From: Setaria digitata
Taxonomy: Eukaryota > Nematoda > Chromadorea > Rhabditida > Setariidae
Assembly: GCA_003640385.1 (NCBI GenBank)
Contig: RCAB01000208.1
Location: forward strand, 1 to 64,000
Direction of reading: 5' to 3'
DNA length: 64,000 bases
Shown here: positions 41,501 to 53,324 of the stretch, piece after piece
Layout of the letters: each line of letters starts with the position of its first letter
How positions within the stretch are numbered: position 1 is the first letter of the stretch
Position numbers and translations under genes: made by a program
The notes under the pieces: model-generated
Seen by the model: only the letters and a program-made list of their open reading frames with translations
What the model was told of the DNA's origin: nothing
Databases searched by the model: none

Positions 41501-44500
41501 CAATAATTCAGGTTTAATTTGTCGTATTTGTGTTGATAAAGCATCAGCAATGCGTAATAAATCATGCTGAATTTCTTTTATGCTTGTTTGTATAGCTAAA
41601 ATATATGTTTAATATTTAAGATTAAATTTCGATCAAAGAATTAATTTTCTTATCATTTACATTAAAAAAAAAGGAAGGAAAATGATTCAGTTAAAAAAAG
41701 CAACGTAATTATCAGCTATAATTAAGTATGTTGTAATTTTTATCACAAAGTTCAACCTTGCTCTTTTTCTTGTACTTTTTTGTTTAATTCAATTTCGCCA
41801 TTTTTAAAATCGGATACAGCTGCAATAAATATTTCGGCAATATTTGATTCAGCCAACATATTTAACGCTTTTCTCGTTTCATCGCTGAGAATATCCTGGA
41901 CAAAATTAATCAGTGAAATTAACTAATTAAATCCCTTTCCGCATTAAAATTTCAGTAAGTGAAATTATTAAACTGTTTCAAAATTGAATTAAAAAAAAAA
42001 AAAACCATAATGGATGCATTTAACGGATAATTTTTTTCTTTTTTTTGCATTCTTCTTGATAAATATTGAAAATTCTGGCTAAAATTGGAATCAAATTTCA
42101 CTTTACTTGTCGTAGATGAAATGTGATATTGTCGATATCAGTTAATTCATTAACAATTTCTTGACACCGTTTTCGAGAAACTTCCAGATCATTATGAATA
42201 CAATTATATAATTCATTACTAGAAGTTCGATACAGCCTGCTAAGTTCACTTCGTAATGATAATAATTCATCATTGATTATTTTTAGTTCATTTTCGTGGT
42301 CAGTTGTAAGTTTCAGTAATTCTTGAGCTTCTAAAAAAAGGCGAAAGAAAAAACTAAACCGTTAATTAATATTTAATAATAAGACTTTTTCAAAACATAG
42401 TAATTATGCTAAAAAACTAATTACTCAAATGTTATTGTTTTTAGTTCCTTTTTTCTCCCATAAATTAATTCTTAAAACAAAGTAGTAATAAAAGTAAAAA
42501 AAAGAAATGAGCAAGTTAAAAATGTTTATCTTTCATGTTGAATATTAGTTGAAAAAAAAAATGTCAGAACAATGGAAAAAAAAAAAAACGAAATTTTCAT
42601 AAAAATTAGCCCATGAAAATGATGACAGTGCGAAACATCATTTGAATTCCAGTCATAGCAAAAAAAAAAAAAAGGAAAATGCGAAAATTTTTCAGGAAAC
42701 GATCTTTAGAAAAAAAAAGTGCAAAATTTCAATTTTCTTCTCCAATATCCGGTATGAAATGAATAGATCTATATTTGAGAAATAATAAACAACGATAAAT
42801 TTCAATTTTTATCTCGCTTTTTTTCTTGAAATAATTAAAAAATTATAAAAATTTAAACTAACCATTTGAAATGTTTAGAAAAGAATCCATTGCATGTGCT
42901 CCGGTAATTTTTTTAACATGTTGGACAATTGGTTCACCACCGGAAGCAATTAGTGTAGATAAGGAATCATTTAATTCTTGAAAATCATCGATTAATGTAT
43001 TTCGAATTCTCTAAAAAAAAAAAAAAAAAAAAAAAAAAGAAAAAAAATTGTTGTTAAAAATAATAATTGAGTTATTCCTTCTTTTTTTATAAGCAAATTA
43101 TAATAATTTTCGGATGAATTAGAGATTTAATGTATTAAGATGAAAAGGGGAGAAAAATTAATTTACAAATTTAAAAATATATGGATTTTTTTTAAAAAAA
43201 ACAGTTAAAAAAAGGATTTACAAATCAACTTTAAAATCAAATACAGTATATCGTTATCAAACATTTGCTTTTATTTAATTAACTTAACAAAAATATCAAA
43301 ATTATCAGAACATATAAATTTTTACTTTTGTTATTATTAATACAATTAAGGCTATGGAATAAATATTCTCGGAATGAAGCAGTTCATATAAACTTAAATT
43401 ATTTTCAGTGATTTATCGATCTATATTTGTTTCAAGGATATTTGGAAAAATTAAACCTCTTAATTAATCATCACTTAATTGTTAATATTGATGAAACTTA
43501 AGCTTCTAATTGAATCAGGAATGTTAATTTTCGAGAATACTAATGAAATTTCAAATATCCTAATTAATCTCTTGCTTATCTGGGAAATGTTGATGGAATT
43601 TTTTTTTTTTTTTTTAAAGGAAGAAAAAAAATGAAAAAAAAAAAATAATTGGACAAACTTGATCTGTTTCTTTCTTATAATATGAGAGATCGTCTATACA
43701 GTGACCGAGACGTCGAGGTAGTTCATCGGCTCCATATTCCGCATATTGGCTACTGATAAGTAATGATGACACAGCAAAACTTAAAATAAATTTATCATTA
43801 AATTTTAAAATGGTGCACAATTTTGAAATGATAAAAATTGTTATCTCTTAATAAGGCGATCATAGAAGTTATGATTAATTTTAAATTACTTAAAATCACT
43901 CTCATTAATGGGATATAAATTAAAATAAGTTGAATTTTGCATTCATATATTCAGTATTAGGCAAAAGTATCTAATTGAAACCTTTTAGCAATTCCCCCAA
44001 CAAACTAGTCAATATAGTAAGAGAGAAAAAGAAAAAATTAAATTACAATTAATTTTGGTATAATTTCGAATTTATTACTGAAAAAATAATAAATATTATT
44101 TTAAATAATGTGATTGCGGAAAAATGGAAAATTTAAGAGAAAGGTAGGAAATAAATTAGATTTACTTACACATCAATGAAAACGAATATGGTAATAAGTA
44201 TATTTAGTAAATGTCGTTTACAGTAATCACGCTTTCGATCTGTTGTTTTTGTCTTATTTGGTGCAATACAGCATTTTACCGTACTATAGAATATGTAGAG
44301 TAGAGAAAATAGGATAGTAGTGATAACAATTAAAGTGCCAAGTACAATCCACCAAGATTCGTAATCTAACCACTGCAAATATTTATCACTGATAATGCTA
44401 ATGAGTCAATATATAATTTGCTATAACTTAATTGATAAATTGTTAAAATCATTTCTAAAATCTCATCTACATTATTATCACACATTTCGTTATCATAACA

Positions 44501-45304
44501 GTTACATGTTATGATAAATCTCAACGTTCTATGAAAATATCAGTGAGCAGAATTATATCTTTTCAGCATTTAATCCAACATAGCCCTAGAGCCCTACGCA
44601 CTTTTCGATCTTGAAATGTGACAGTATCTGCCAACATACGTTGAGAGATTTCTAATCTACTTCTACATCACGTCACGTACGTGTGTTATGTTTACAAAGG
44701 TTGATAAGGAAATTGCTTTCTTCCTAGCTGCATCGAACTTTCGTAAAGTCAAACACGAAAGATTCAAATGGCGAAATTTAAAAATTTAATTTTCATCAAC
44801 TGTTGCAATGAAACGAGCCTGTCGATAAGTTCCAGGAAATGCCTGCTTAAAATCGCTCCAATTACCTTCCAGTGTCTTTCGACTGATAAGAGCTGTAATC
44901 AGTAAGGCCTTGTTGAAATGATATAAAATGATATAAGGAAAAGGATTTTGATAAGAAATAAAATTTATTTGTATTTGAATAAAAACGACTATTCAAAACT
45001 CTAATCATATCTGGTTAGTAAAATTTCTGAATTTAATTAATTTAATTATTTCACAAATAATTGGCTAATAGAAAAAATCCTGATAAAGCTCCAAAGGTAT
45101 GAAACATAATTAAACTCAAAAAACAAATTTTTTCTTTTTTTTTTTATTACCTTGATGTGGGAATGGCTTCGAGAATAAGCGAATGAATTTTTTAATTAAT
45201 GAATAAAAATAGACAGTTACAGGATCATTTTGTTCCTCTACTAAGAAGTCATTGCACTGATATCCGTCACTACCATTCGGACTATTTGTCATTAATTTTT
45301 CCAT
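36392..45304 (-). CDS. PROM1: Prominin (CD133-like) pentaspan membrane glycoprotein
   Basis: Prominins organise cholesterol-rich plasma-membrane protrusions. Exons (- strand): 45151-45304, [junction unresolved], 44170-44372, 43659-43779, 42863-43010, 42107-42330, 41757-41895, 41445-41595, 40987-41136, 40410-40545, 39660-39998, 39273-39398, 38572-38808, 37447-37536, 36951-37060, 36742-36834, 36392-36458; about 828 residues, near the family's 850. Five hydrophobic segments: WWIVLGTLIVITTILFSLLY, LLNILITIFVFIDVFAVSSL, LTLCAIFSLKALYFLFALCY, WLAVILLPLIAALTASLLFI and ASMIISILCTIPLIVMGSAA. Two large, mainly helical outer loops lie between segments 2-3 and 4-5, the second with CWPLDDPF. The last loop SSCVPLFNIVRRTRAALCQA followed by FVDPFNGVW matches the conserved pre-TM5 region of prominins. 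The tail ends YPPPYLRTRS. The first exon ends in phase 1 while the second needs phase 0, so a small exon is missing or the first exon is mis-set. Confidence 0.9.
36555..36630. repeat. (GA)n-rich tract
   Basis: gagaga runs with ggg interruptions in a prominin intron region, followed by an A run. Confidence 0.85.
38345..38505. repeat. Three-copy degenerate repeat in a prominin intron
   Basis: aatcatc.a(c/t)tgtctt followed by a T run occurs three times (about 38368, 38425, 38458), spacing 35-60 bases. Confidence 0.6.
44575..44935 (-). other. Less A/T-rich island inside prominin intron 1
   Basis: Composition differs from the intron around it. On the - strand it holds an open frame with ALLITALISRKTLEGNWSDF and FPGTYRQARFIATVDEN then a stop, following a possible acceptor (tttcaacaag). 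I recognise no family. It may be the missing prominin exon region, a nested terminal exon, or a relic insertion. Confidence 0.35.
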
Positions 45305-45346
45305 TAGTAATTAATCATCACACTCATTACTTCTTGTAATTTTTAT
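45305..45346 (-). promoter_or_regulatory. 5' UTR and possible splice-leader acceptor of prominin
   Basis: Acceptor tttcag on the - strand lies next to 45346, 42 bases before the ATG of the first listed prominin exon, with an in-frame stop between. Fits trans-splicing or a 5' UTR intron. Confidence 0.4.
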
Positions 45347-46136
45347 CTGAAATAAAATGATTGAAAAATGATAACAAACAGACAAAAAAAAAAGCATAAT
45401 TGTTTTGTCGACAAAATTACTGTAATTTTCTTCTATAATTCATTTAGCAATTTTATATTATTTAAATTATTTCAACAAAAAAACAAAGTTAAACAAACAA
45501 AGGAATAAAATTTTAGTTAAAGAAAGAAATTTGCATCTGATAAAATTGTAATATTATAATGATAATGAAAAATTAATTGCTGTAAATTTGATGGAAAAAA
45601 AGATGCTAATTTGTAAGCTAATAGTGATATAATAAAGTGATAAAAAGATGAGTGCGATGAGCAGGAAATCTCCAAGACTAACTAATGGAAATTTCATACT
45701 CTTTAAGGAATTCTCAAAATATGATTAAAAGTAGATGGTTTAAATTGCTTACATGATTGTTTCGCTGTTAAAATTTACTTTTTTTTCTTCTTTTTTTTTT
45801 AAATTAATGCTAAAAATTTTTGTAAAAATATTTTTCGTATCCAAAAGTAATCACTTATTGCACTGTCAAATTCATTATATACATGCATATATTAACACAA
45901 CACTTAATAATAAATGATTGTTATATTTCTTATTAAAGATTTAAAAGTAATTGAAATAACATACAGAATATACTGAATTGAATAAATTGCCAACGATAAG
46001 ATAATTATACATGGAAATCATTATTAAATCAGCAGCCAACCATTTCAGTCTTTGTGATGACCCAGTAGACGACGTGAAATGAAGTATAAATTAAGCGAAG
46101 GAGAAAATGAGGTTGATGAAAATTGGGTTAACATAC

Positions 46137-46214
46137 CGGTAGCAAATCAACAACAACATTGATGAGAGTAATTACATCACTGTCCTTATACTTCATGGCC
46201 ATTTTCTTTATCAT
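46137..46214 (-). CDS. Candidate first coding exon upstream of prominin
   Basis: ATG at 46214 (MIKKMAMKYKDSD...), 26 codons ending in LINVVVDLLP before a textbook GTATGT donor, preceded by a possible acceptor tttag. The next acceptor downstream (tttcag at 45347) would join in phase but meets a stop before the prominin ATG at 45304, so it is either 5' UTR-like or another gene. The + strand also has an open frame here (KYKLSEGENEVDENWV). Confidence 0.3.
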
Positions 46215-47406
46215 TATTTCATTTCCTTCTTGTTTTCTAAATTGAAATTTTCTCTTTCTCTTTCGCTCATTTTTATTTTTATTTTTTCAATTAAAAATTA
46301 ATGTATTCGTATTTTAATATTGATCTCATTCGATTACTAATTAACAGAAATGTTCTCTTTTGTCAACATTTTTTTTTTCATTTTATTTTATTCATTTTTT
46401 TTTTTTTTTTGCTAATTGCAAATTAATTGTGGCTTGAATTCAAACAAAATTTTTTGTCATGTTTCATAATAATTTGCATGTTCATTTAAGCAATAACATG
46501 CAACATTTAGAAATGAATTGATATTAGCATTATATAATATAATAAAACCAGGTCGATAAGCAATAGAAATTTAAAACCTAAAATAAATTTTCATTAAATT
46601 TAAGCCTTTCCTAATTAAACATATTACTAGTAGTGCAGACTAGACTTAATGAAAAATTAACGACTAATCTTGATAAGACAAATTTTAACTTTCTTTTCAG
46701 ATACAATTATTTCAATAAAATTTTTAGATTTGAATAAATTTAACTTAATAATAAAAGATTTTTCCCTTTCTTTCCCTTTTCTTTTTTTCCATTCAATAAA
46801 AATTACCTGCTTATTTTTTTACATCATTCAGAGCTATTTTATTTATTTATTTTTTGAAACATTTCAATTCACAAAGAGCAGCTATTTAAAAAAAAAAAAA
46901 AAAAAAAAAAAGAGTGATGGAAGTGTTGTTGAGTTTTTCAATTTATTCAAGTGTTAAATTTAATCTTTCCCGACGATCTCAGAAGGAAATTTTCTGCAGA
47001 TAACGCAGTTCTGATAATTCTTTGCATACTACGAAAATTAACGGAAAACATATTATTCATTGTCATAATAAGATAAAGGAGAAAATCAACTTGCTATCAA
47101 TTGAAAAAAAAAAAAAAAAAAAAGAACTGAATTTTTCGGTTTCGGTTTGTACCACCTTACGACTGGGTTGATTTTTTTTTTTTTTTTTTTATTTTTACCA
47201 TTCATAATCGTGAATCTTTGCTTTTACTTTCATATACAGCAGCTGTTATTTTTATGAAAAAAACAAACTTCAAATCCATCTGATGATATGGACGGAATAT
47301 TTAAATAATTTTTGAAAAAAATGAAAACATAACACAAAATAAATAAATAATAAATAAACAAATAAATATGAAAGTAGCAGAAATTTTATGTAACAACAAC
47401 AACAAC

Positions 47407-47408
<2 letters not shown>

Positions 47409-47440
<32 letters not shown>

Positions 47441-47441
47441 N
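47409..47441. repeat. (TA)n microsatellite ending at an N
   Basis: About sixteen TA units, length unresolved at the N. Confidence 0.9.
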
Positions 47442-47603
47442 ATGAATGAAAAATTAGTTATTTATGAAGGAATGATGAAGTGGAAAATGATGTTACAGAT
47501 GTAATGCATAACGGTGCATTTTAATTTACAGTTGCTAAGAAACGGATGTATGGGTAAAGGAGAAAAAAAAAAATTAATTGAAAAAAAATTTTTTTCATTT
47601 AGC

Positions 47604-47645
47604 TGAGAGAGAGAGAGAGAGAGGGAGAGAGAGAGGGAGGGAGGG
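47604..47645. repeat. (GA)n/(GAGG)n tract
   Basis: gagaga run turning into gggagg units. Confidence 0.85.
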
Positions 47646-49651
47646 TGGAAAAAGAAAAAATTGGTTTGGCATTATATTATCTATTATTTGATTTACTATA
47701 AAAATTTGTACCACATAAAAAAAGAAAAAAAAAAAATTCACCACTTATAGCGTGAATAAGTAACGAAATTAAAAAATTTTGCACTTTAAATTTTAATAAA
47801 AATTATTAAAAGTAAGCAAAGAATGATAAAATGATAATCAACAACAGATGGTGTAAATCACTGAAATAAGCCAACATCAATATGATTAATATTTTCTCAG
47901 GAAAAAAAGTGTTATGAAATCGAATATTTTAGTTATATAGATATTCAGTTTATTTTTTTTTTTTTTTTAAATGATTGATTAGAAAATGACGGTATATATT
48001 TTTCATTTTCACGAAAATTATTTTGTATGATTATGCAAATAAATAATTTTTTTAAAAGTCAAAATTTTCTGCCTCTGCTTTTTTTCTAAATTTTCAAAGA
48101 ATATTAGATTTTTCTGTTTAATATTTTCTTTTTTTTTTTAAATTATTTTTACAAATAATAAAATTCACTACAAATTACTATTAAAAAAAGAAGGAGAAAA
48201 AAGAAGCCAAAAATCATTGAGAGGAAAAAATCCAGAAAAAAAAATGAATGAATGAATTATTGCAGTTAAATATGACTGATTAATTATTCTACTTTGTTCG
48301 GCTTTTAATTATTTGCAATTTTTCTTGTAAAAATGGAAGCAAACATTGCTATACAAGTAAATAAAAATTAATGTGACTAAATATTCTATTCAAAAAGGAA
48401 ACCGGAATTTCTGGATGTAAATACCGGAAATTTTATTTGAAATAGTTGTCATTGAGCAATACAATATTTGTTAAAGAACGAAAGAAAAAAATTAAGGAAA
48501 AAAAAAGGACTGACTAAAAGTGAAGCGAAAAAAAGTTAAAGAATGATTGAACCAGAATAAAAATGAGCAAAAAAAAAAAAAAATTGAAAAGGCAACCAGT
48601 AGCATTCAAAATAATAATTACATTCATTGTGTGCTCATCCTACCAATCATTGTGCTATAATAACTAATGTAAATTCATTATTTCATTCTATAAAATTCAA
48701 TTATTTTTATTTTATAAAATTTACATTTTTATTCATAATTAATATTATTGCTCTTTTTTTTCCATTTTTTTTCCTCTATTTAATAAACAGTAATTAGCAA
48801 AAGTTTTTGATTTTTATTTGCAAATTAATGAATAGCAATTTTTTTTTCATGCAATTAATAAAAACTTTTGATCTGCATTGATAATTAAACAAATATTTTT
48901 TGCTTCCAAATACAGTGTTATTTTTCAACAAACAAAAAAAAAAAAGAAAAAAATTGTTATATTTGTAATGAATAAACGTATTAATTTCCATTATAAAATT
49001 AATAATTTTCCTCCAGAAATGATTAAAAAAATTGTAATTAAAAAGTACTAAATGACACTATTAAATTAAGAGAAAATAAATGATTTTAAAAAAAAAGAAA
49101 AAATTGAAAATTAATTGTAACATGACAAAATCTAAAATTCAATAATTGGCAATTATTTAACAAAGTGATACAACAATCAATCATATGTGGTGTCTGAATT
49201 GAGGAAAAAATTAAATTGACTTCTCGATTTTATAGTGAGTAAATTACATAGTTGCCTGAATATTTCCAACCATTAATTTATGAATAATAACTTTCACTGA
49301 TCAACTAACTAAGTATTGAAAGAGAAAGAGAGGAAAAAAAAAAAAAAAAAAGGGGGTAACTGCAATCATAGCCGTGTATTCCGGATAAGAAACTGAGCCG
49401 AAAATTAGACAAATTTGAGGAAATCTATGCATAAAACGATGTAGGGATAATGCAGCAATCGTAGTAATAGCAATAAATATTAGAAATATAAATAATGAGA
49501 ATAAATCATAGTGATAAATGAAAATTTTTGTTTTAGATTTCATTGTAAGTGCACTCAATGATTTGCTAAAATTAGTCAGATTTAAGAAAAACCTGATAGA
49601 TGATGAAGAGTCAAAGTTGATGCATTTCTTCTTTTCAAGGATCTTTTTCAG

Positions 49652-49800
49652 CAGTCATTTGTTAAAGTGAAAAATGTCACATCAATTTTTCAGGCCTTAA
49701 ATAATGATCCAAAGACTGACGCTTTAAATCTTCTCCTTCATCTCTTCATCTATCTTTTTAGCTGCCACTCTTTTGCCAGGCTCATACAGCTTCTTAAATA
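49652..49800. other. Coding-like island open on both strands
   Basis: + strand: after a strong acceptor atctttttcag, 48 codons are open (QSFVKVKNVTSIFQALNN, then a stop). - strand: 49724-49792 after acceptor attatttaag codes KLYEPGKRVAAKKIDEEM and KEKI, then a stop. Either could be a terminal exon; I recognise neither. Confidence 0.25.
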
Positions 49801-50265
49801 ATGTTATTAAGACTATACTTTGTTTTAAGAATGATAACAATGATTAGGTTATATCAATAACAGAATAAGTAAAAACAAGATATATATATATATATAATAT
49901 TTCAGTTGCTTTTGCAATAAAATTAGCAGCTAAAATTAATTAAGAATTTTGAAATTTTAGCACATATTTTTCAACGGCTAAAATATAAGACAAAATTTTT
50001 ATTGAAATGAGAAATGATTGGCATTAACAAGATAATTTAAAATTTACAAATATTAACTTTTAGAAATATTCCTTAAATTTACATGAATTAAAATTTAGTT
50101 AAAATATATTCGAAATTATGTTAAAGTACAAGCTTCAATAAGAGATGCTAATTTGCTCTGTAATAAATTTTTAATTTTGTAATAAAAGTAACTGCACAGT
50201 AGAAATAGCCACAACAAAAATTTCAGTCAATTACAATATTATGTCATTTCAAAACCAAACTTATA

Positions 50266-50365
50266 ATTAAATGGTAATTTAAGGCATATTTCTTATAAAT
50301 TACACAAAAACAAATTAAATGGTAATTTAAAACAAGTTTTTTATAAGTTACACAAGAAATAGAAA
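50266..50365. repeat. Two-copy tandem repeat, unit about 50 bases
   Basis: Copies start attaaatggtaatttaa and both end in ttataaattacaca or a close variant. Confidence 0.7.
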
Positions 50366-50760
50366 AATTTTTTAATTCATATTCAAGAAGTTTGAGAGCT
50401 AAAACAAATAGAAATTTAATATATAAAAACAAGATACGAATTTTTTTTTTGATAATTAAGAAAGCTAATGTATAAAATTTTTTACAGCAAAAAAGCAGTG
50501 TTAATTAATACATCATTGATAATAATTGCAACTATTTATGAAAAAATTACAATTCATATTGTTATTCATATAAAAAAAAAAAGAAAAAAAGTAACATAAA
50601 TGAGTAACAATTTATGATGAAATTTTTCACTCTTTTAAATAACATTAATTAGTATATTCAGTGTGTTATCAATAAAATGATAATTGTAATTTATTTACTA
50701 GCTAAATTAATTGTAATTATTGTTGAAAAGCAAAGAAAAAAAGGAAATTATTATAAACAG

Positions 50761-53182
50761 AAGTATGGATGGAAGCATGAAGATGAACATCAACAAACAA
50801 GGACAAATGACGACAGTGGCATGAACCCGACCGAATTATACACCGATCGTAATGACAGGCAAGTTGAGATTTTACCAATTCCTCCCACCAATGAAACCAT
50901 TTTAATTGCTATAAAATGTTTGAAAGAATTTGAAATTTGCAAAAGTTCGCATCTGTTTGCAATTTTCTTTCTTACCATTTCATATTAACATAAAATTTTG
51001 CAAGTCGAACAGCAACCATTTCTCATCAACTAATGATTGATGAGATTAAAATTATCAAAAATATCACTGTTTTTTCCCTCCCTTCCTTCTTTTGACAAAT
51101 ATTTAAATAATTATATTGGTGGAAAATTTTTTGGTAATTAATTATGATGGAAGCAAAATTTAATATGAGAATTTAGTTTTGAAAAATCTTTAATTAAATG
51201 AAATTTCAACCTTTCAATTAATTATATGCTTGTAATATTTCAATTGTAATTTTATCTTAGATTACAGGGAACTGTGAGATGAGCTTAGTTAATATGATAT
51301 AAAAAAATTATTTCTATTTTAAACTTATTTGATATGTAGCAATATTTTTTTTCTCTGACATGTTAAGTTAGAAAAAAAAAAGTGCTACGTAATATTTTTT
51401 TTTATATTAAATGTATTTAGGCCAAATTTTCCTTAGAATATATAATATTTCATTTCAATAAAATAAATATGGCTGCATATGAAATATACAAAATTATTTA
51501 ATTAATAGAACAATTTTAATAAAAACCATAATTTCAGCGATTAATTCTAGAAAAAAAGGAGGTAATTTTGTTCTGGTGAACAAAAAATCACGAAGTCTGG
51601 TAAAATTAAATTATTTTTTTTTTTTAAAAAAAGAAACCTTCAATTAATTCTTTCACTACATTAACGAAGACGATATCTAATTGCGTTTGTAGGTAGTTTA
51701 AAATGGGAAAAGGAAATGTCAAATAGAAGAAAAAAGAACTGGAAAGGTAGCAACTAATAGAAATAGCATCACTTATCGCAATTTATTTGCAAATTAAAAT
51801 TGATTAAAATGGAACATTTGTCAAATGTATTTGGCTAATTTTGTAATTTAATTTACCTGAATTTATGAATCTACAAAAAATAGCATTATTCAACAATATG
51901 ATCAGTTAATTATCATGTATTCCGGAATGAAATATACAATCTCGCATCTAAAATGGAAGCAAAAATCCGGAAAGGAATATATATGTGCGGAATCAGAATG
52001 TGGAATCTGTATCCGACAGGACGAATGTTCCAGGACAACCAAATCAATTGGTGTATCGCCAAGTGAAAATGAAAACTTTATCAAAAAAAAAATAAAAAAT
52101 AAAAACATTATCACCCGTAAAAATTGTCATTTTTCGATGAAACAACATTAATATAAGTGCTATGTGTTTTTCTTTTTCATTTTAAAAACTGAAAGATCCA
52201 ATAATTTTCGACTAGAATTACATGCTTTAATGATAGTTCAACTTCAAAACTAAACAATTTTCTGTAATCAATTAATTATGTAGTAGTATTTTTTTGCACC
52301 AAATGTATTGATTCTTTTTTTTTTTTTTTTTTTTTTTGAAAAAAAAAATTCAATCCAAGATCAAATTTAACCAAAAAGTCTAGTAATTATTATAGAAACA
52401 CTTTTAAACTTGACGAATTTATCTGGAAAGAATGAAATTTTATTAAATTTTTAATAAATTAGACGAGAAAAGTATCGCTAACAGTAACAAAAAGTTAAGA
52501 AAAAAGAAAGAGAAACGGACTGATTGTAAATATTTGCAAAATGTGCTTACTTATAAAATGTGCAAAATGAAAAAGAAATGATTGTTGTCGTTAGCTGTTG
52601 ATTGTTTTAACAATGATTTTAATGTTTGCCAATGAACTACTTAATACATTTCTGTGCTTGTGCCACTAGATTAATTAGTTCTCGTGCTGTTTAATAACAT
52701 GTAAATAATCATCCATTACAAGATGAAAATACAATTAAATTAAACAGAGTCAAACTAAAATTGAATTAAACGAAAGCTAAGCTAAATTCAAATAAAATAT
52801 GCTTGAATTAGATTGGAATGAACAAAAATTGCAATGAATGAAATGAATTTTCTATTCAACATATTTCGGTCAAAATCTTCCGAAATTACTTTAAAAGAAT
52901 TTGTTAGCATTGGAAATTGCATATTATAATTTAATAATAATTTAATTTAATTTTAAATATTACATACAACAAAAGTATGCACAATTAGCTGGAAACAATG
53001 TGAAATTGAAGAAAAAAAAAAATTTGTAATTTAATCTAATTCAGAATAAAGTTTGTTTAGGAGCTGATGCTCGATTATTTGAAATTTCTTCTAACAAAGA
53101 AATTCCTCCAACAAATGAGCCATTGCAAGATTATCCAAAGCAAAATATATTGCGAAGTAGCAACAATGAAACTGTATGCTAA
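50761..53182 (+). CDS. Two in-phase 3' exons of an unidentified gene; C-terminus ETVC
   Basis: Exon 50761-50862 follows acceptor ttataaacag and codes 34 residues (KYGWKHEDEHQQTRTND, SGMNPTELYTDRNDRQ); donor GTTGAG, or a GC donor AG|GCAAGT four bases earlier. Exon 53045-53182 follows acceptor ctaattcag and joins in phase 0: NKVCLGADARLFEISS, EIPPTNEPLQDYPKQNIL, ending SNNETVC and a stop. The product is hydrophilic, charged and less A/T-rich than its surroundings, like the cytoplasmic tail of a membrane protein; the last four residues fit a PDZ-ligand pattern (T-x-hydrophobic is met only loosely by Cys). Upstream of the first exon the frame is open through a hydrophobic stretch (LAKLIVIIVEKQRKK), which could mean the exon begins earlier. 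Family not recognised; upstream exons not found. Confidence 0.45.
51900..52090. other. Coding-like island in the intron between the ETVC exons
   Basis: Open on the + strand after atgatcag with ESECGICIRQDECSRTTKS (four Cys), on the + strand in a second frame, and on the - strand with DTPIDLVVLEHSSCRIQIPH. GC is locally raised. I cannot tell which, if any, is read. Confidence 0.25.
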
Positions 53183-53293
53183 ATTGAACAGTGATATCTT
53201 ATCAGCCTGTTGTAGGAATGTATTAATCAGTAGCATAGATAATGCCTATAAGTGGTATGACGAAGCTTATTCGATAACAACATCAGAATATGG

Positions 53294-53324
<31 letters not shown>

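Larger units (their letters stand above)
46215..49640. other. Gene-poor A/T-rich region
   Basis: About 3.4 kb with many A and T runs, a (TA)n tract ending in an N at 47441 and a (GA)n tract. A - strand frame at 49301-49540 (MKSKTKIFIYHYD, one hydrophobic stretch, then HRFMHRFPQICLIFGS) is the only coding-like piece; unassigned. Confidence 0.35.
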
